Source: Geminocystis herdmanii PCC 6308
Lineage (GTDB): Bacteria; Cyanobacteriota; Cyanobacteriia; Cyanobacteriales; Cyanobacteriaceae
Direction of reading: 5' to 3'
NCBI RefSeq assembly: GCF_000332235.1
Contig: NZ_CM001775.1
Span: 861,630-925,629 of the forward strand
Length of the DNA: 64,000 nucleotides
Shown here one piece after another: positions 1-9,021 of the stretch. Within the stretch, counting starts at the first letter, position 1. Every line of letters starts with the position of its first letter. The notes under the pieces are model-generated. The model had not been told where the DNA came from. It saw only the letters and a program-made list of their open reading frames with translations, and did not search any database. The translations under genes were made by a program, and so were the position numbers.

Positions 1-57
1 AGAAAAACAGATAAAAGTTATGATAGAGAATTGTGAGTTTTCAAGCAATAAATCTCC

Positions 58-453
58 ATGTCTATAAATGCAAATGCGATTATTCGGTCGATCGAGGCTG
101 AATATCTGAAAGACAAAAGTTCATTACCCTCCATCAATGTCGGTGATACCGTGAAAATCGGTGTACGCATTCAAGAGGGAGGCAAAGAAAGAGTACAACC
201 CTTCGAGGGTACAATTATCGCCATGCGTAATGGCGGTATCAACGAAACTATTACCGTGAGACGTGTGTTTCAAGGTGTTGGCGTGGAAAGAGTCTTTATG
301 ATTCATTCTCCCGTAGTAGCCAATATTCAAGTAATCCGTCGTGGTAAAGTGAGACGCGCTAAACTTTATTATCTCAGAGACAGAGTCGGTAAAGCAACCC
401 GCATTAAACAACGTTTCGATCGACCTCTGGAAGGAAAAACCGCCAAAAAATAG
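58..453 (+). CDS. rplS: 50S ribosomal protein L19
   Basis: Structural protein of the large ribosomal subunit, located at the 30S-50S interface. The 131-aa product carries the L19 core: a [15 protein letters not shown] segment near residues 46-60, then the basic [22 protein letters not shown] tail region. It is slightly longer than the usual 115-120 aa because of N- and C-terminal extensions, as in other cyanobacteria. It is followed by tRNA-Trp, secE, nusG, rplK and rplA, the conserved cyanobacterial order. No strong Shine-Dalgarno precedes the ATG. Identification is secure. Confidence 0.97.
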   Translation: MSINANAIIRSIEAEYLKDKSSLPSINVGDTVKIGVRIQEGGKERVQPFEGTIIAMRNGGINETITVRRVFQGVGVERVFMIHSPVVANIQVIRRGKVRRAKLYYLRDRVGKATRIKQRFDRPLEGKTAKK

Positions 454-527
454 TCTCTTTATGGTGTTAACTAAAATTCTTGCTGTGTAGCTCCAACAAA
501 CTATAACAAGTTAAATTAAGCAAAAAC

Positions 528-557
528 TTGACAAAATTTAACAAAAATCGTTATATT
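528..557 (+). promoter_or_regulatory. Consensus sigma-70 promoter for trnW (and possibly secE-nusG)
   Basis: A perfect -35 TTGACA (528-533) is followed after 18 nt by a -10 TATATT (552-557). The expected start point falls a few bases before the 5' end of tRNA-Trp at 568, which fits a tRNA promoter with a very short leader. It may also drive secE-nusG downstream because no terminator is visible between them. Confidence 0.7.
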
Positions 558-567
558 GATAATATAT

Positions 568-640
568 ACGTCCTTAGTTCAGTTGGTAGAACGTCGGTCT
601 CCAAAACCGAATGTCGGAGGTTCGAGTCCTCCAGGGCGTG
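568..640 (+). tRNA. trnW: tRNA-Trp (anticodon CCA)
   Basis: The sequence folds as a tRNA: acceptor ACGTCCT (568-574) pairs with AGGGCGT (633-639), with discriminator G at 640. The anticodon stem TCGGT/ACCGA encloses the loop CTCCAAA with anticodon CCA at 601-603. The T arm is CGGAGGTTCGAGTCCTCCA. The 3' CCA is not encoded. A tRNA-Trp between rplS and secE is typical of cyanobacteria. Confidence 0.97.
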
Positions 641-748
641 TTGGTTTTACCCAAGAAAAATAATAGGTTAACAAACTCTATAATAGAGAAAAAATATTGG
701 TGTTGAAATTATCAACCCAGAAAAACGTCTATTAGTGAGGGAACTATT

Positions 749-988
749 GTGACAAATAAAGAAACTGTCAAGGCTAAAAATGTTGATCCTGCTTCTGGGG
801 AAAATAACAACCTCGATAAGTCTAATTTTGTGGAGGAAACAAAACAAGAATTAGCCAAAGTGGTTTGGCCTTCCCGTCAACAATTACTCAGTGAATCGGT
901 GGCAGTAATTCTAATGGTAACATTAGTAGCGACTGTAATTTATTTAGTGGATAAAGTATTTGGCTGGGCAGCTGGGAAGGTGTTTTGA
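749..988 (+). CDS. secE: Preprotein translocase subunit SecE
   Basis: Small essential subunit of the SecYEG channel in the plasma or thylakoid membrane. The 79-aa protein has a charged N-terminus, the SecE signature FVEETKQELAKVVWPSRQQL (about residues 27-46) and a single membrane helix near residues 49-70. Translation starts at GTG 749 behind an AGTGAGG-like ribosome site. The stop codon overlaps the nusG start by one base (TGATG), suggesting translational coupling. Confidence 0.95.
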   Translation: MTNKETVKAKNVDPASGENNNLDKSNFVEETKQELAKVVWPSRQQLLSESVAVILMVTLVATVIYLVDKVFGWAAGKVF

Positions 989-1602
989 TGACTTTTACTC
1001 CAGAAAATGAATTAGAATCTCCTCCTAAAAGGGCAGTGGGAAAACCCCGCTGGTATGTGGTACAGGTGGGTGCAGGATGCGAAAAAAAAGTCAAAACTGA
1101 CATCGAACAACGAGTTAATAGTTTTGATCTAGCCGATCGAGTTTTGCAAGTGAGAATCCCTCAAAGCCCTACGGTAAAAGTACGCAAAGATGGTAGTCGC
1201 TATAGTGGCGAAGAAAAAGTATTACCCGGCTATGTGCTAGTAGAAATGATCTTAGATGATGATGCTTGGCAGATGGTGAAAAATACTCCTAACGTCATTA
1301 ACTTTGTGGGAGCAGAACAGAGACGAGCTGTAGGCAGAGGTAGAGGTCATGTTAAACCCATGCCGTTATCTCCCTCAGAAGTCGATCGAATCTTCAAACA
1401 AATGGATGATGCCGAACCTGTGGTCAAAATTGATATGCAGGTAGGAGATCAAATAGTAGTACTATCAGGACCATTTAAAGACTTTGCCGGAGAAGTAATT
1501 GAGGTTAGTACCGAAAGAAGCAAACTCAAGGCGTTGTTATCAATTTTCGGGCGTGACACTCCCGTAGAATTGGAATTTAATCAAGTAGAAAAACAAGGAT
1601 AA
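988..1602 (+). CDS. nusG: Transcription termination/antitermination protein NusG
   Basis: RNA polymerase-associated elongation factor. The 204-aa protein has the NGN domain (PRWYVVQVGAGCEKKVKTDI near the start, LPGYVLVEMILDDDAWQMVKNTPNVINFVG in the middle) and a C-terminal KOW domain (VGDQIVVLSGPFKDFAGEVIEV). I choose ATG 988, overlapping the secE stop, over an in-frame TTG one codon earlier; a GGGAAGG ribosome site lies at about 974-980. It is the upstream neighbour of rplK. Confidence 0.95.
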   Translation: MTFTPENELESPPKRAVGKPRWYVVQVGAGCEKKVKTDIEQRVNSFDLADRVLQVRIPQSPTVKVRKDGSRYSGEEKVLPGYVLVEMILDDDAWQMVKNTPNVINFVGAEQRRAVGRGRGHVKPMPLSPSEVDRIFKQMDDAEPVVKIDMQVGDQIVVLSGPFKDFAGEVIEVSTERSKLKALLSIFGRDTPVELEFNQVEKQG

Positions 1603-1617
1603 AAGGAAACTTAAACA

Positions 1618-2043
1618 ATGGCAAAAAAAGTCGTTGCATTAATCAAATTAGCTTTACCCGCAGGTAAGGCAAACCCCGCTCCCCCCGTTGGTCCCGCTTT
1701 GGGACAACACGGTGTGAATATCATGGCATTCTGTAAAGAATATAACGCCAAAACCGCCAGTCAAGTAGGGATGATTATTCCCGTTGAAATTTCTGTTTTT
1801 GAAGATCGTAGTTTTACCTTTATTCTTAAAACTCCTCCAGCTTCTGAGTTAATCAAAACTGCTGTAGGAATTAAAAGTGGTTCAAAAGAACCTAATCGTA
1901 ATAAAGTAGCGAAAATCACTAAAGCTCAATTACAAGAAATCGCTCAAACTAAAATGCCAGACTTGAATGCTAATGACATTGAAGCGGCGATGAAAATTAT
2001 CGCTGGTACGGCTCGTAATATGGGCGTTACCGTTGTTGACTAA
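1618..2043 (+). CDS. rplK: 50S ribosomal protein L11
   Basis: Protein of the GTPase-associated centre of the 50S subunit. At 141 aa it has normal family length, with the N-terminal [20 protein letters not shown] motif and the C-terminal rRNA-binding [10 protein letters not shown] segment. An AAAGGAAA ribosome site precedes the ATG. The 168-nt gap to rplA shows no gene; a leader or autoregulatory site for L1 there is possible but I could not recognise one. Confidence 0.97.
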   Translation: MAKKVVALIKLALPAGKANPAPPVGPALGQHGVNIMAFCKEYNAKTASQVGMIIPVEISVFEDRSFTFILKTPPASELIKTAVGIKSGSKEPNRNKVAKITKAQLQEIAQTKMPDLNANDIEAAMKIIAGTARNMGVTVVD

Positions 2044-2211
2044 AAAAAATCAACAAAATCTCGATCGTTCAAATTAAAAGTAATTTTATTTTGGGGAGAG
2101 GTTTAATCATACTCTAAAAGTCATTTTTTTAGCTACAGAATCTAAACTAAGGCAAAATGACGGCATAAAGTATAACTTCGTTAGTTTACCCAAGGAGACA
2201 CATAATCTAAA

Positions 2212-2922
2212 ATGAGTAAAAAAGTCAGTCGTAGATATAAAGAGGCCGCCTCTAAAGTGGAAGCTAGAGCTTACCAACCTTTAGAAGCCTTGCAATTGTT
2301 AAAAGAAACCGCAACGGCAAAATTTGATGAAACCGCAGAAGTTCATATCCGCTTAGGCATTGATCCTAAATATACGGATCAACAGTTAAGAACTACTGTT
2401 AGCTTACCTAAAGGTACAGGACAAACCGTCAGAGTTGCGGTAATTACCAGAGGGGAGCAAGTCAAAGAAGCTAAATCTGCGGGGGCGGATATTGTGGGAG
2501 AAGAAGATTTAATCGATGAAATTCAAAAGGGAATGATGGATTTCGATGTGTTAATCGCAACTCCTGATATGATGCCTAAAATCGCTAAATTAGGTCGTGC
2601 TTTGGGACCTAAAGGTTTAATGCCTTCTCCTAAAGGTGGTACTGTAACTACTAATTTAGCTGGTGCTATCAGTGAATTTAAGGCAGGTAAGTTAGAATTT
2701 CGTGCCGATCGAACTGGTATTGTTCATGTCTTGTTCGGTAAATCTTCCTTCTCAGCAGAAGATTTATTATCTAACTTGAAAGCAATACAAGAAACTGTCG
2801 ATCGTCAGCGCCCCTCTGGTGCAAAAGGTCGTTACTGGCGTACTGTGTTTGTATCTTCTTCTATGGGGCCTTCCATCGAACTAGATGTTAATGCTTTAAG
2901 AGATTTGAAATTAAATGACTAG
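2212..2922 (+). CDS. rplA: 50S ribosomal protein L1
   Basis: L1-stalk protein and, in many bacteria, translational repressor of its own operon. The 236-aa product has family length and the signature [19 protein letters not shown] (about 128-146). An AAGGAGA site precedes the ATG. The stop codon TAG ends at 2922 and a transposable element begins at the next base. rplJ and rplL, which follow rplA in nearly all cyanobacteria, are not found downstream in this window. Confidence 0.97.
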   Translation: MSKKVSRRYKEAASKVEARAYQPLEALQLLKETATAKFDETAEVHIRLGIDPKYTDQQLRTTVSLPKGTGQTVRVAVITRGEQVKEAKSAGADIVGEEDLIDEIQKGMMDFDVLIATPDMMPKIAKLGRALGPKGLMPSPKGGTVTTNLAGAISEFKAGKLEFRADRTGIVHVLFGKSSFSAEDLLSNLKAIQETVDRQRPSGAKGRYWRTVFVSSSMGPSIELDVNALRDLKLND

Positions 2923-3080
2923 TTGACAACTCCTCGCCGTGAACGGCTAGGATTCTTCCTTCACAGAAAGATGCCGAGTAAAAGCAGTGCCTTTACTCGG
3001 TCTTACTCTTTCTCCAGAAGCTATAGCGATGTGTCCCACCGCTTTTAAAATACGCAAACCTTCATCCCTGATATTGATAG
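2923..3080 (-). ncRNA. Putative TnpB omega RNA (right end of element)
   Basis: In IS605-type elements the guide RNA scaffold overlaps the 3' end of tnpB and the element's right end, and the guide is the flanking DNA. By position the scaffold would span the last ~130 bases of tnpB and the 2936-2947 hairpin, and the guide would be complementary to the last codons of rplA. This is placed by analogy; no conserved scaffold was verified and the 5' limit is a guess. Confidence 0.35.
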
Positions 3081-4125
3081 CAGCGTTAATATCTCTGTCG
3101 TGTATCGTTCCACATTTAGGACATTGCCACACTCTAATATCTAAACTTAACTTATCTATTTGATGTAAACAGTTATTACAGGTTTTAGAACTAGGGAAGA
3201 ATCTATCTACTTCGAGGTAAATTTTACCTTCCGATTCTGCTTTATATTTAAGCATAGTGCAGAATTGTCCCCAACCACAGTCACTAATTGACTTAGCTAA
3301 TTTGTGATTTTTCACCATGTTTTTTATTGCTAGATTTTCAACACAAGTGACTTGGTTTTCGTCAACTATTTTGCGTGATAGTTTGTGTAAGAAATCTTCT
3401 CTACATCTCGTTATTTTTTCATGTACTTTAGCGACGGCTTTTCTTGCTTTATGACGGTTATTAGAGCCTTTTTGTTTTCTAGCTAATTGTTTTTGTTTTT
3501 TAGCTAACTTTTGCTCATATTTACGGTAATGTTGAGGATTCCCATGTTTACTCCCATCGCTAGTAATACAAAAATGAGTTAAGCCCAAATCAATACCTAT
3601 TACTTTCCCCTCAGAGTTTTGCTCAGGGCTATCTTTACCGTCATCATAAAGACAACTAGCAAAGTACTGCCCTGATGGATTTACAGATACCGTTACTGAC
3701 TTCAATTTACCGAATGGCAAACGGGATACCTTACAGTAAACCTTTTTCAACTTAGGTAAAGTCAAGTAGTCACCATCTAGTTTTATCTCTTGAGGAAATC
3801 TAATAGATTGTCTATTACCTTTCTTTTTGAATTTAGGGAATTTAGCCCGTTTCTCAAAAAAATTCAGGAAAGCACGAGACAAATCTAAAGCTACCTGTTG
3901 TAGAACTTGAGAAGGTACTTCTGCTAACCATTCAAACTCCTTCTTTAGCTCAGGTAGTTTATTAATTATTTCATTGCGACTTAAACCTTTTCCCGTTGCT
4001 TTGTAAGTTTCATTAGTTAAATTAAGAGCATGGTTGTAAAACCACCGACAGCAACCGAAAGACTTAGTTAGTAAGACTTTTTGCTCAGTTGTCGGATAGA
4101 TTCTATATTTGTACGCTTTTAACAT
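2947..4125 (-). CDS. tnpB: RNA-guided endonuclease TnpB
   Basis: OrfB-type protein of IS200/IS605 elements; family members are omega-RNA-guided nucleases ancestral to Cas12. The 392-aa protein looks intact: N-terminal helix-turn-helix domain with KAYKYRIYPT, OrfB core, RuvC residues D179 (GIDLGLTHF), E263 (VENLAIKNM) and D343/D345 (HDRDINAAINI), and a zinc finger with cysteines 316/319 and 335/338. The stop codon lies within the right-end hairpin. It is transcribed against the ribosomal operon. The full length and intact catalytic residues argue for a recently active copy. Confidence 0.93.
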   Translation of the reverse strand: MLKAYKYRIYPTTEQKVLLTKSFGCCRWFYNHALNLTNETYKATGKGLSRNEIINKLPELKKEFEWLAEVPSQVLQQVALDLSRAFLNFFEKRAKFPKFKKKGNRQSIRFPQEIKLDGDYLTLPKLKKVYCKVSRLPFGKLKSVTVSVNPSGQYFASCLYDDGKDSPEQNSEGKVIGIDLGLTHFCITSDGSKHGNPQHYRKYEQKLAKKQKQLARKQKGSNNRHKARKAVAKVHEKITRCREDFLHKLSRKIVDENQVTCVENLAIKNMVKNHKLAKSISDCGWGQFCTMLKYKAESEGKIYLEVDRFFPSSKTCNNCLHQIDKLSLDIRVWQCPKCGTIHDRDINAAINIRDEGLRILKAVGHIAIASGERVRPSKGTAFTRHLSVKEES

Positions 4126-4267
4126 TTGACCAATATTTTACTTCTTTTCTTATCTTAACATACTTTTTGCGGAATGGTAAAAACATTAAGAAATATAAAG
4201 CCGCCCTGAAGTGCGGGGTTTAAAACCCAAAGATTTTGATAAATTAAACAAAAATTTTGTGAAAATG

Positions 4268-4289
4268 AAGGGCGAAAGCCCTTTTTTTT
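4268..4289 (+). terminator. Rho-independent terminator
   Basis: Stem AAGGGC (4268-4273), loop GAAA, stem GCCCTT (4278-4283), followed by a T run to 4289. Orientation is that of rplA, but the tnpB element now lies between rplA and this terminator. It is probably the original 3' end of the ribosomal operon, cut off by the insertion. Confidence 0.8.
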
Positions 4290-4497
4290 GTTCTTTGACT
4301 TTTTTTATCAAATAATGAGCATTTTATTAATATTATTGAATATGCAATTTTAAAAATTAAAAATAGGTATTAGAAAAATGTTATACAAAAACAGAATTAG
4401 GGTAAAATTTCTTCTAGGGTAGTCTTTTTCAAGAGTGAAATTTTATATTAAAAATATAAGATTATTTTTATGGTCTCAATTTTACAAACTTTCTTAA

Positions 4498-4920
4498 ATG
4501 AAATATTCTAAATCAGACGATCGAACTAAGATTTTAATTTTTAATCAATATTCCTTAACGGCTTGTGATATATCTTTAATTTCTATTGCTGAAGATATGG
4601 AAGGAGTGGTGGCACCGAGTAAACTTTATTCTACTTTAGCAGGAGGAAATGTTTTGGGGGTAATTTCTCCAGAAACATCTTTTTTAAATCAATTAGTGGT
4701 AAAAGCTCAATGCGGAGAAAGTTTTAGAAATGGAGATATTCAAGGGTTAGCAAATTTCTTTTTAAAACTGTATCATAATAAAGAACTTTGTGAACAAATG
4801 GCATATAATGCTAGAGAATATTTTTGTGATCATTTTACTAAGGATATTGCTATAGATAAATATGCCAATGTTATTGATAAAATTTGTTTAAACTCGATCG
4901 ACTATACTGCTAGTAAATAG
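4498..4920 (+). pseudogene. Truncated group 1 (WcaI/WbuB-like) glycosyltransferase, C-terminal fragment
   Basis: The 140 residues match only the last third of a GT4-type glycosyltransferase: SLTACDISLISIAEDMEGVV, then PSKLYSTLAGGNVLGVISPE (acceptor/nucleotide-sugar binding region), and the C-terminal helix NAREYFCDHFTK. Family members are about 400 aa, so the N-terminal domain is missing; the first ~20 residues show no GT similarity. The gene stands just before polysaccharide export genes, so it likely belonged to that locus. Truncation lies close to the tnpB element and fits a deletion or rearrangement there. Confidence 0.75.
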
Positions 4921-4943
4921 AATACTCATTTAATTATTTTAAT

Positions 4944-6509
4944 ATGTTTAAAATTGGTTCAAGTCATAAATTATTTTTAACTTTTGTGTTCTTATTGAGC
5001 TATGCTCCATTGGTGTTTGCCCAAAACATTAACCCCAGACAACCATTAAAACCTTTATCTCCTAGCAATAATACCAACAATTCTAATAATAACTCTTTTG
5101 ATTTACCCACAAGACAAGCTAATGTCAGTCAACAATTTCCCTATACCCTTGATTCAGGAGATGTAATTGCCTTAGATATTTTTAATGTGCCTGAGTATAG
5201 TAAAGAATATACTGTTTTAGTTGATGGTACAATTAGTTTACCCTTAGTTAATCGTGTTTCTGTAGCTGGGTTAACCTTAGCAGAAACAGAATCTCTTATC
5301 TATGACAAATATGTAAATTTAGGATTACTAAAAGACCCCATTGTCAGTGTAAATTTAGTTATCCCTCGCCCGATTACCGTAGCTATTGTCGGAGAAATAA
5401 GAACTCCTGGCTCTTATTCTGTGCCTTTTGAGGGTACTGGTAATGTTGGTAATCAGATAAGCAGAAAATTTCCTAATTTAATTATGGCTTTACAGTTAGC
5501 TAATGGAATTAATGCTTCTGCTGATCCTCGTAGGGTGCAAGTGATTAGAAGTTATAAAGGGCAAGAGTATATTATCCCCGTCAATTTTTGGGATTTTCTG
5601 GAAAACGGTGATTTGAGTCAAAATATTGTGTTACGGGATGGCGATCGAATTATTATTCCTAGTGCCACAGAAATTAACCCTGTAGAAGTGTTAAGGGTAG
5701 CAACGGCGAATTTTTCGGCAAACTTGAGCATTCCCATTAGTATTAGTATTGTGGGAGAAGTGAATCGTCCCGGTCCCTATACTTTAAGTGGCGATGATGT
5801 CAGAGCTAATAATTTAACCGATAGTTTAGGATTTCAAAACACGACTACTATTAGGAATCAAGAAGGTTTAGCAGGAATACCCACCGCCTCCAGAGCCATT
5901 AAAACGGCTGGTGGTTTAACGGCAAAAGCAGATATTCGTAACATCGAAGTTAGACGGACATTACCATCAGGACAAGAACAAACAGTTAAGGTTGATTTGT
6001 GGCAATTATTGCAAACGGGGGAGTTTAGAGAAGATGCTTTATTGCAAAACGGCGATCGAGTTTTTATTCCTACCATAGAAACGATTAAGGATAATGAAGT
6101 TCGTCAAGTTGCCATAGCAAGTTTTTCTCCCAATACCATTAATGTTAGTGTGGTAGGAGAAGTTAAAAGTGCAGGATTAAAACAGTTACCCCCTAACGTG
6201 AGTTTACAACAAGCCCTTTTACAAGCAGGAGGATTTGATAATCGCCGTGCCAACGAAAGTATCGCTCAATTAATACGTCTTAACCCTGATGGTACAGTCA
6301 CAAGACGATCGATCAAAGTCGATTTTAGCTCCCCTTTAAGTGATGAAAACAATCCACCTTTATTAAATAATGATGTGATCTTTGTCGAACGATCGAACCT
6401 TGCCGTGGCTTCCGACGCTACTTTTGCGATCATTAATCCCTTTGCTCAAATCTTAGGAATTATTGCTAATACAGCAGTTTTAATCGATCGACTAGATGGC
6501 AATAATTAA
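4944..6509 (+). CDS. Polysaccharide export protein (OPX/Wza-like, SLBB domains)
   Basis: Periplasmic/outer-membrane exporter of capsule or exopolysaccharide. The 521-aa protein has a signal peptide (residues 1-26, ending VFA-Q), an Asn/Ser/Pro-rich linker, the polysaccharide export domain (YTLDSGDVIALDIFNVPEYS, about 67-150), then three SLBB-type repeats each opening with a (S/A)(I/V)VGE motif (about 145, 265, 400). It is followed by a BY-kinase, the usual partner in Wzy-dependent export. Only 23 nt separate it from the truncated glycosyltransferase upstream. Confidence 0.9.
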   Translation: MFKIGSSHKLFLTFVFLLSYAPLVFAQNINPRQPLKPLSPSNNTNNSNNNSFDLPTRQANVSQQFPYTLDSGDVIALDIFNVPEYSKEYTVLVDGTISLPLVNRVSVAGLTLAETESLIYDKYVNLGLLKDPIVSVNLVIPRPITVAIVGEIRTPGSYSVPFEGTGNVGNQISRKFPNLIMALQLANGINASADPRRVQVIRSYKGQEYIIPVNFWDFLENGDLSQNIVLRDGDRIIIPSATEINPVEVLRVATANFSANLSIPISISIVGEVNRPGPYTLSGDDVRANNLTDSLGFQNTTTIRNQEGLAGIPTASRAIKTAGGLTAKADIRNIEVRRTLPSGQEQTVKVDLWQLLQTGEFREDALLQNGDRVFIPTIETIKDNEVRQVAIASFSPNTINVSVVGEVKSAGLKQLPPNVSLQQALLQAGGFDNRRANESIAQLIRLNPDGTVTRRSIKVDFSSPLSDENNPPLLNNDVIFVERSNLAVASDATFAIINPFAQILGIIANTAVLIDRLDGNN

Positions 6510-6587
6510 CAAAGTATCTCCCTAACACCCCAATTCCCCAACTCCCTATCAACCCCTTTTCTATCTTCATCAATAAATTTTATTCCT

Positions 6588-8708
6588 ATGGAAGAATTTT
6601 TTATTTATCTCAAAATTATTCGTAAAAGATGGCTACCGGCTTCCTTAGTCTTTGTCCTCGTGTTCTTCTTTTTAGGTTACGATCGATCGAGAAAAGCCGC
6701 TCCCCTTTATCGTGCTAGTGGAACACTTATTTTTGAAACAACAAGCCCTAATATAGCAGACCCTTTTGCCTTGGGTTCTCAAACAAAATTAAGTAATGAT
6801 GTCGTCTTAATTAAGTCTGATACTTTGGCGAAAAAAGTCATGACTGATTTACAGTTACCTTTAGATTTAGACCCGAAAAAATTATCGACAAATTTAATGG
6901 TAATAAATCCTGAAAAAACCGATGTAATTGAGCTTTCTTTTATTGCTGAAGATCCCGAATTAGCGACAGAAATTGTTAATACTTGGATAAAAAATTATGT
7001 GCAATTAGACAAAGATCAAAAAGTTGCTCAAACTAGAGAGTTAGCTAGTTTTTTAGAAAAACAGATTCCTGAAAGTCAAAAAGAATTAGAAAAAACTGCT
7101 GAAAAATTAAAAAACTTTAAACAAAATAATCGTATTCTTGACATTACCGCAGAAGCAGGTTCTACCATTCAAATTATAAGTGGATTAGACAGTCAAATAG
7201 CGGAAGTAGAAGCTCAATTAGCCTCTCAAAAATCTCGTAGAGATTCCCTCCAAAAAATCTTTCCTGTGGATTCCCAAGGTGGTATTACTTCCACATTTGT
7301 TAATGAATCTCCTATTGTGGCTTCATTGATCAAAGAAATTCAAGAAATTAAAACTGTCATTGAACAAGAAAAAATTCGTTTAGGAAATGAGCATCCTCAA
7401 TTAATTTCTTTAGAAAAAAAACGTGATGTTTTAGAAGAACAATTACAAAAATATCTTCAAAATGTTAATATTCAGGGAAATTCACCTCAAACTAATGTAG
7501 AAGACATTTATCAACCCGGTTCTAATCAAAATATTTTGTTAGCTGAATATGCTAATCTCGATCGAGAAATTGCCAGTTTAGAAGCCAGATTAAAATCTTT
7601 AAATCAACTCATCGACAACTATCGAGAAAGGGTGGATATTTTACCAAATTTAGAGTTTGAACAAGAACAATTACAAAGAGAATTAAATGCTCGAAGTGAT
7701 TTATTACAAAATTTAATTAAAAATTATCAAGATGTACAAATAGCTATTAATAATACTCAAGGAAATATTCGATCGGCAGAATTTGCTTCTGTACCAAAAG
7801 AACCCACAACTAACCGTGCGTTAACTTATTTAATTCAAGGATTTTTAGGAGGTATTCTAGCTGGTTCATTAGTGGCTTATTTACTAGAAAAATCAGATCA
7901 AGGAATTAATAATATTAAGCAAATTCGATATTATTTTAGCTACCCATTATTAGGAAATATTCCTGATTTTTATCGCCGAAAAATCGATAATATCACCAGT
8001 GATTTACCTGTTAAAGACAATCCATCTTCTCCTGTGTCTGAAAATTTTAGGGCTATTGTTGCTAGTTTCAATTTTATGGATACAGAAGAAAAACCCTTAA
8101 AAGTCATCACGATTTCCAGTACTGTAGCTAAAGAGGGTAAATCAACAATTTCGGCTAATATCGCCCTTGCTGCAGCGGGGATAGGTAAAAAAGTTTTATT
8201 AATTGAAGCAGATTTAAGACAACCCGGACAAAAGAAAATTTGGAAAAATATAGATAACGGCTTAGGATTAAGTAACTTATTACAGAAAGAAAATAACGCC
8301 TTAATCTCAGACTCAGTAGTTTCGGTGATGGATAATTTAGATATTTTATTCGCAGGAAATAATCAATCTAATCCTGTTGCCTTAATTGGCTCATCTCAAA
8401 TGTTATACCTCATTGAGGAAATAAAAAAAGAATATGATTTAATTATTATTGATGCACCCCCTATTAGTGTCGCTGCGGATGCTCAAATATTAGGTAGAAT
8501 GAGCGATGGAATGTTAGTGGTTATACGTCAAGGAAAAATAAATACATCCATGTTAGCAGGAACAAAAGAATCTTTAATCCAAGCGGAGGTTAATGTTGTA
8601 GGCTTAGTACTCAACGGCTTTACTGCTGATACTGATAATTATTATTATTACTCTAACTATTCACATTATCACAATCAAACAAATCAGAAATTAAAAAATA
8701 AGAAATAG
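6588..8708 (+). CDS. Wzc/GumC-like polysaccharide copolymerase with BY-type tyrosine kinase
   Basis: Inner-membrane regulator of polysaccharide chain length and export. The 706 aa contain an N-terminal Wzz domain with a membrane helix (about 17-33), a long periplasmic coiled coil (about 150-400), a second helix (about 410-432), and a cytoplasmic kinase: Walker A STVAKEGKSTISANIA, Walker A' VLLIEADLRQPG, Walker B YDLIIIDAPPI. The C-terminus ends in a tyrosine cluster (DNYYYYSNYSHYH), the expected autophosphorylation site. It pairs with the OPX gene; glycosyltransferases and Wzx/Wzy are not nearby. Confidence 0.9.
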   Translation: MEEFFIYLKIIRKRWLPASLVFVLVFFFLGYDRSRKAAPLYRASGTLIFETTSPNIADPFALGSQTKLSNDVVLIKSDTLAKKVMTDLQLPLDLDPKKLSTNLMVINPEKTDVIELSFIAEDPELATEIVNTWIKNYVQLDKDQKVAQTRELASFLEKQIPESQKELEKTAEKLKNFKQNNRILDITAEAGSTIQIISGLDSQIAEVEAQLASQKSRRDSLQKIFPVDSQGGITSTFVNESPIVASLIKEIQEIKTVIEQEKIRLGNEHPQLISLEKKRDVLEEQLQKYLQNVNIQGNSPQTNVEDIYQPGSNQNILLAEYANLDREIASLEARLKSLNQLIDNYRERVDILPNLEFEQEQLQRELNARSDLLQNLIKNYQDVQIAINNTQGNIRSAEFASVPKEPTTNRALTYLIQGFLGGILAGSLVAYLLEKSDQGINNIKQIRYYFSYPLLGNIPDFYRRKIDNITSDLPVKDNPSSPVSENFRAIVASFNFMDTEEKPLKVITISSTVAKEGKSTISANIALAAAGIGKKVLLIEADLRQPGQKKIWKNIDNGLGLSNLLQKENNALISDSVVSVMDNLDILFAGNNQSNPVALIGSSQMLYLIEEIKKEYDLIIIDAPPISVAADAQILGRMSDGMLVVIRQGKINTSMLAGTKESLIQAEVNVVGLVLNGFTADTDNYYYYSNYSHYHNQTNQKLKNKK

Positions 8709-8736
8709 GTATCATAAGAGTATTGAAATCAACCTC

Positions 8737-9021
8737 ACCTCAGTTCGACAGAAGAAAAATGATGAAGACGAGACACCTCAGTTCGATAGAAGAAAAGTGG
8801 TGAAAACGAGACAAGTGGACAAGTCGACCTCAGTTCGACATAAAGAAAATGATGAAAACTAGACAGGTGGACAAGTGGACAAGTGGACAGGGAGAAAAAT
8901 TCTCAATATTTGATGTACTTTTGAGAGAATTTTATTCATTCATCAGAAATACAATCTTCCTGTCTTCCTGTCTTCCTGTCAACGAGAGTCAGCCCTCACC
9001 TATTTTTATATCGAACTCAGG
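8737..9021. repeat. IS982-related MITE-like remnant with tandem end repeats
   Basis: Three related copies of ACCTCAGTTCGA(C/T)A begin at 8737, 8775 and 8827, each continuing with an AGAAAA-rich stretch and GATGAAGACGAGAC-like sequence. They match the left terminal repeat of the IS982 element at 12158. The right boundary 9006-9021 (TTATATCGAACTCAGG) equals that element's right end base for base. Inside are octamer tracts (GTGGACAA three times; TTCCTGTC three times). No transposase is present. The short open frame inside (8849-9043) is not credible. Confidence 0.6.

Larger units (their letters stand above)
2923..4240 (-). mobile_element. IS200/IS605-superfamily element carrying tnpB only (IS1341-like)
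   Basis: One accessory gene (tnpB) flanked by subterminal hairpins and no Y1 transposase. The right end lies exactly after the rplA stop: on the minus strand it finishes GAGGAGTTGTCAA, with a GCCG-TTCA-CGGC hairpin at 2936-2947, like known IS605 right ends. The left end contains an imperfect hairpin CCGCCCTGAAGTGCGG at about 4201-4216 next to TTTAAAACCC; its outer boundary is not certain (about 4220-4245). Lacking tnpA, it would need a transposase supplied in trans. Confidence 0.8.

Noticed and set aside
124-411. Antisense frame opposite rplS
   Set aside because: Shadow of a well-supported ribosomal protein gene; no family features.
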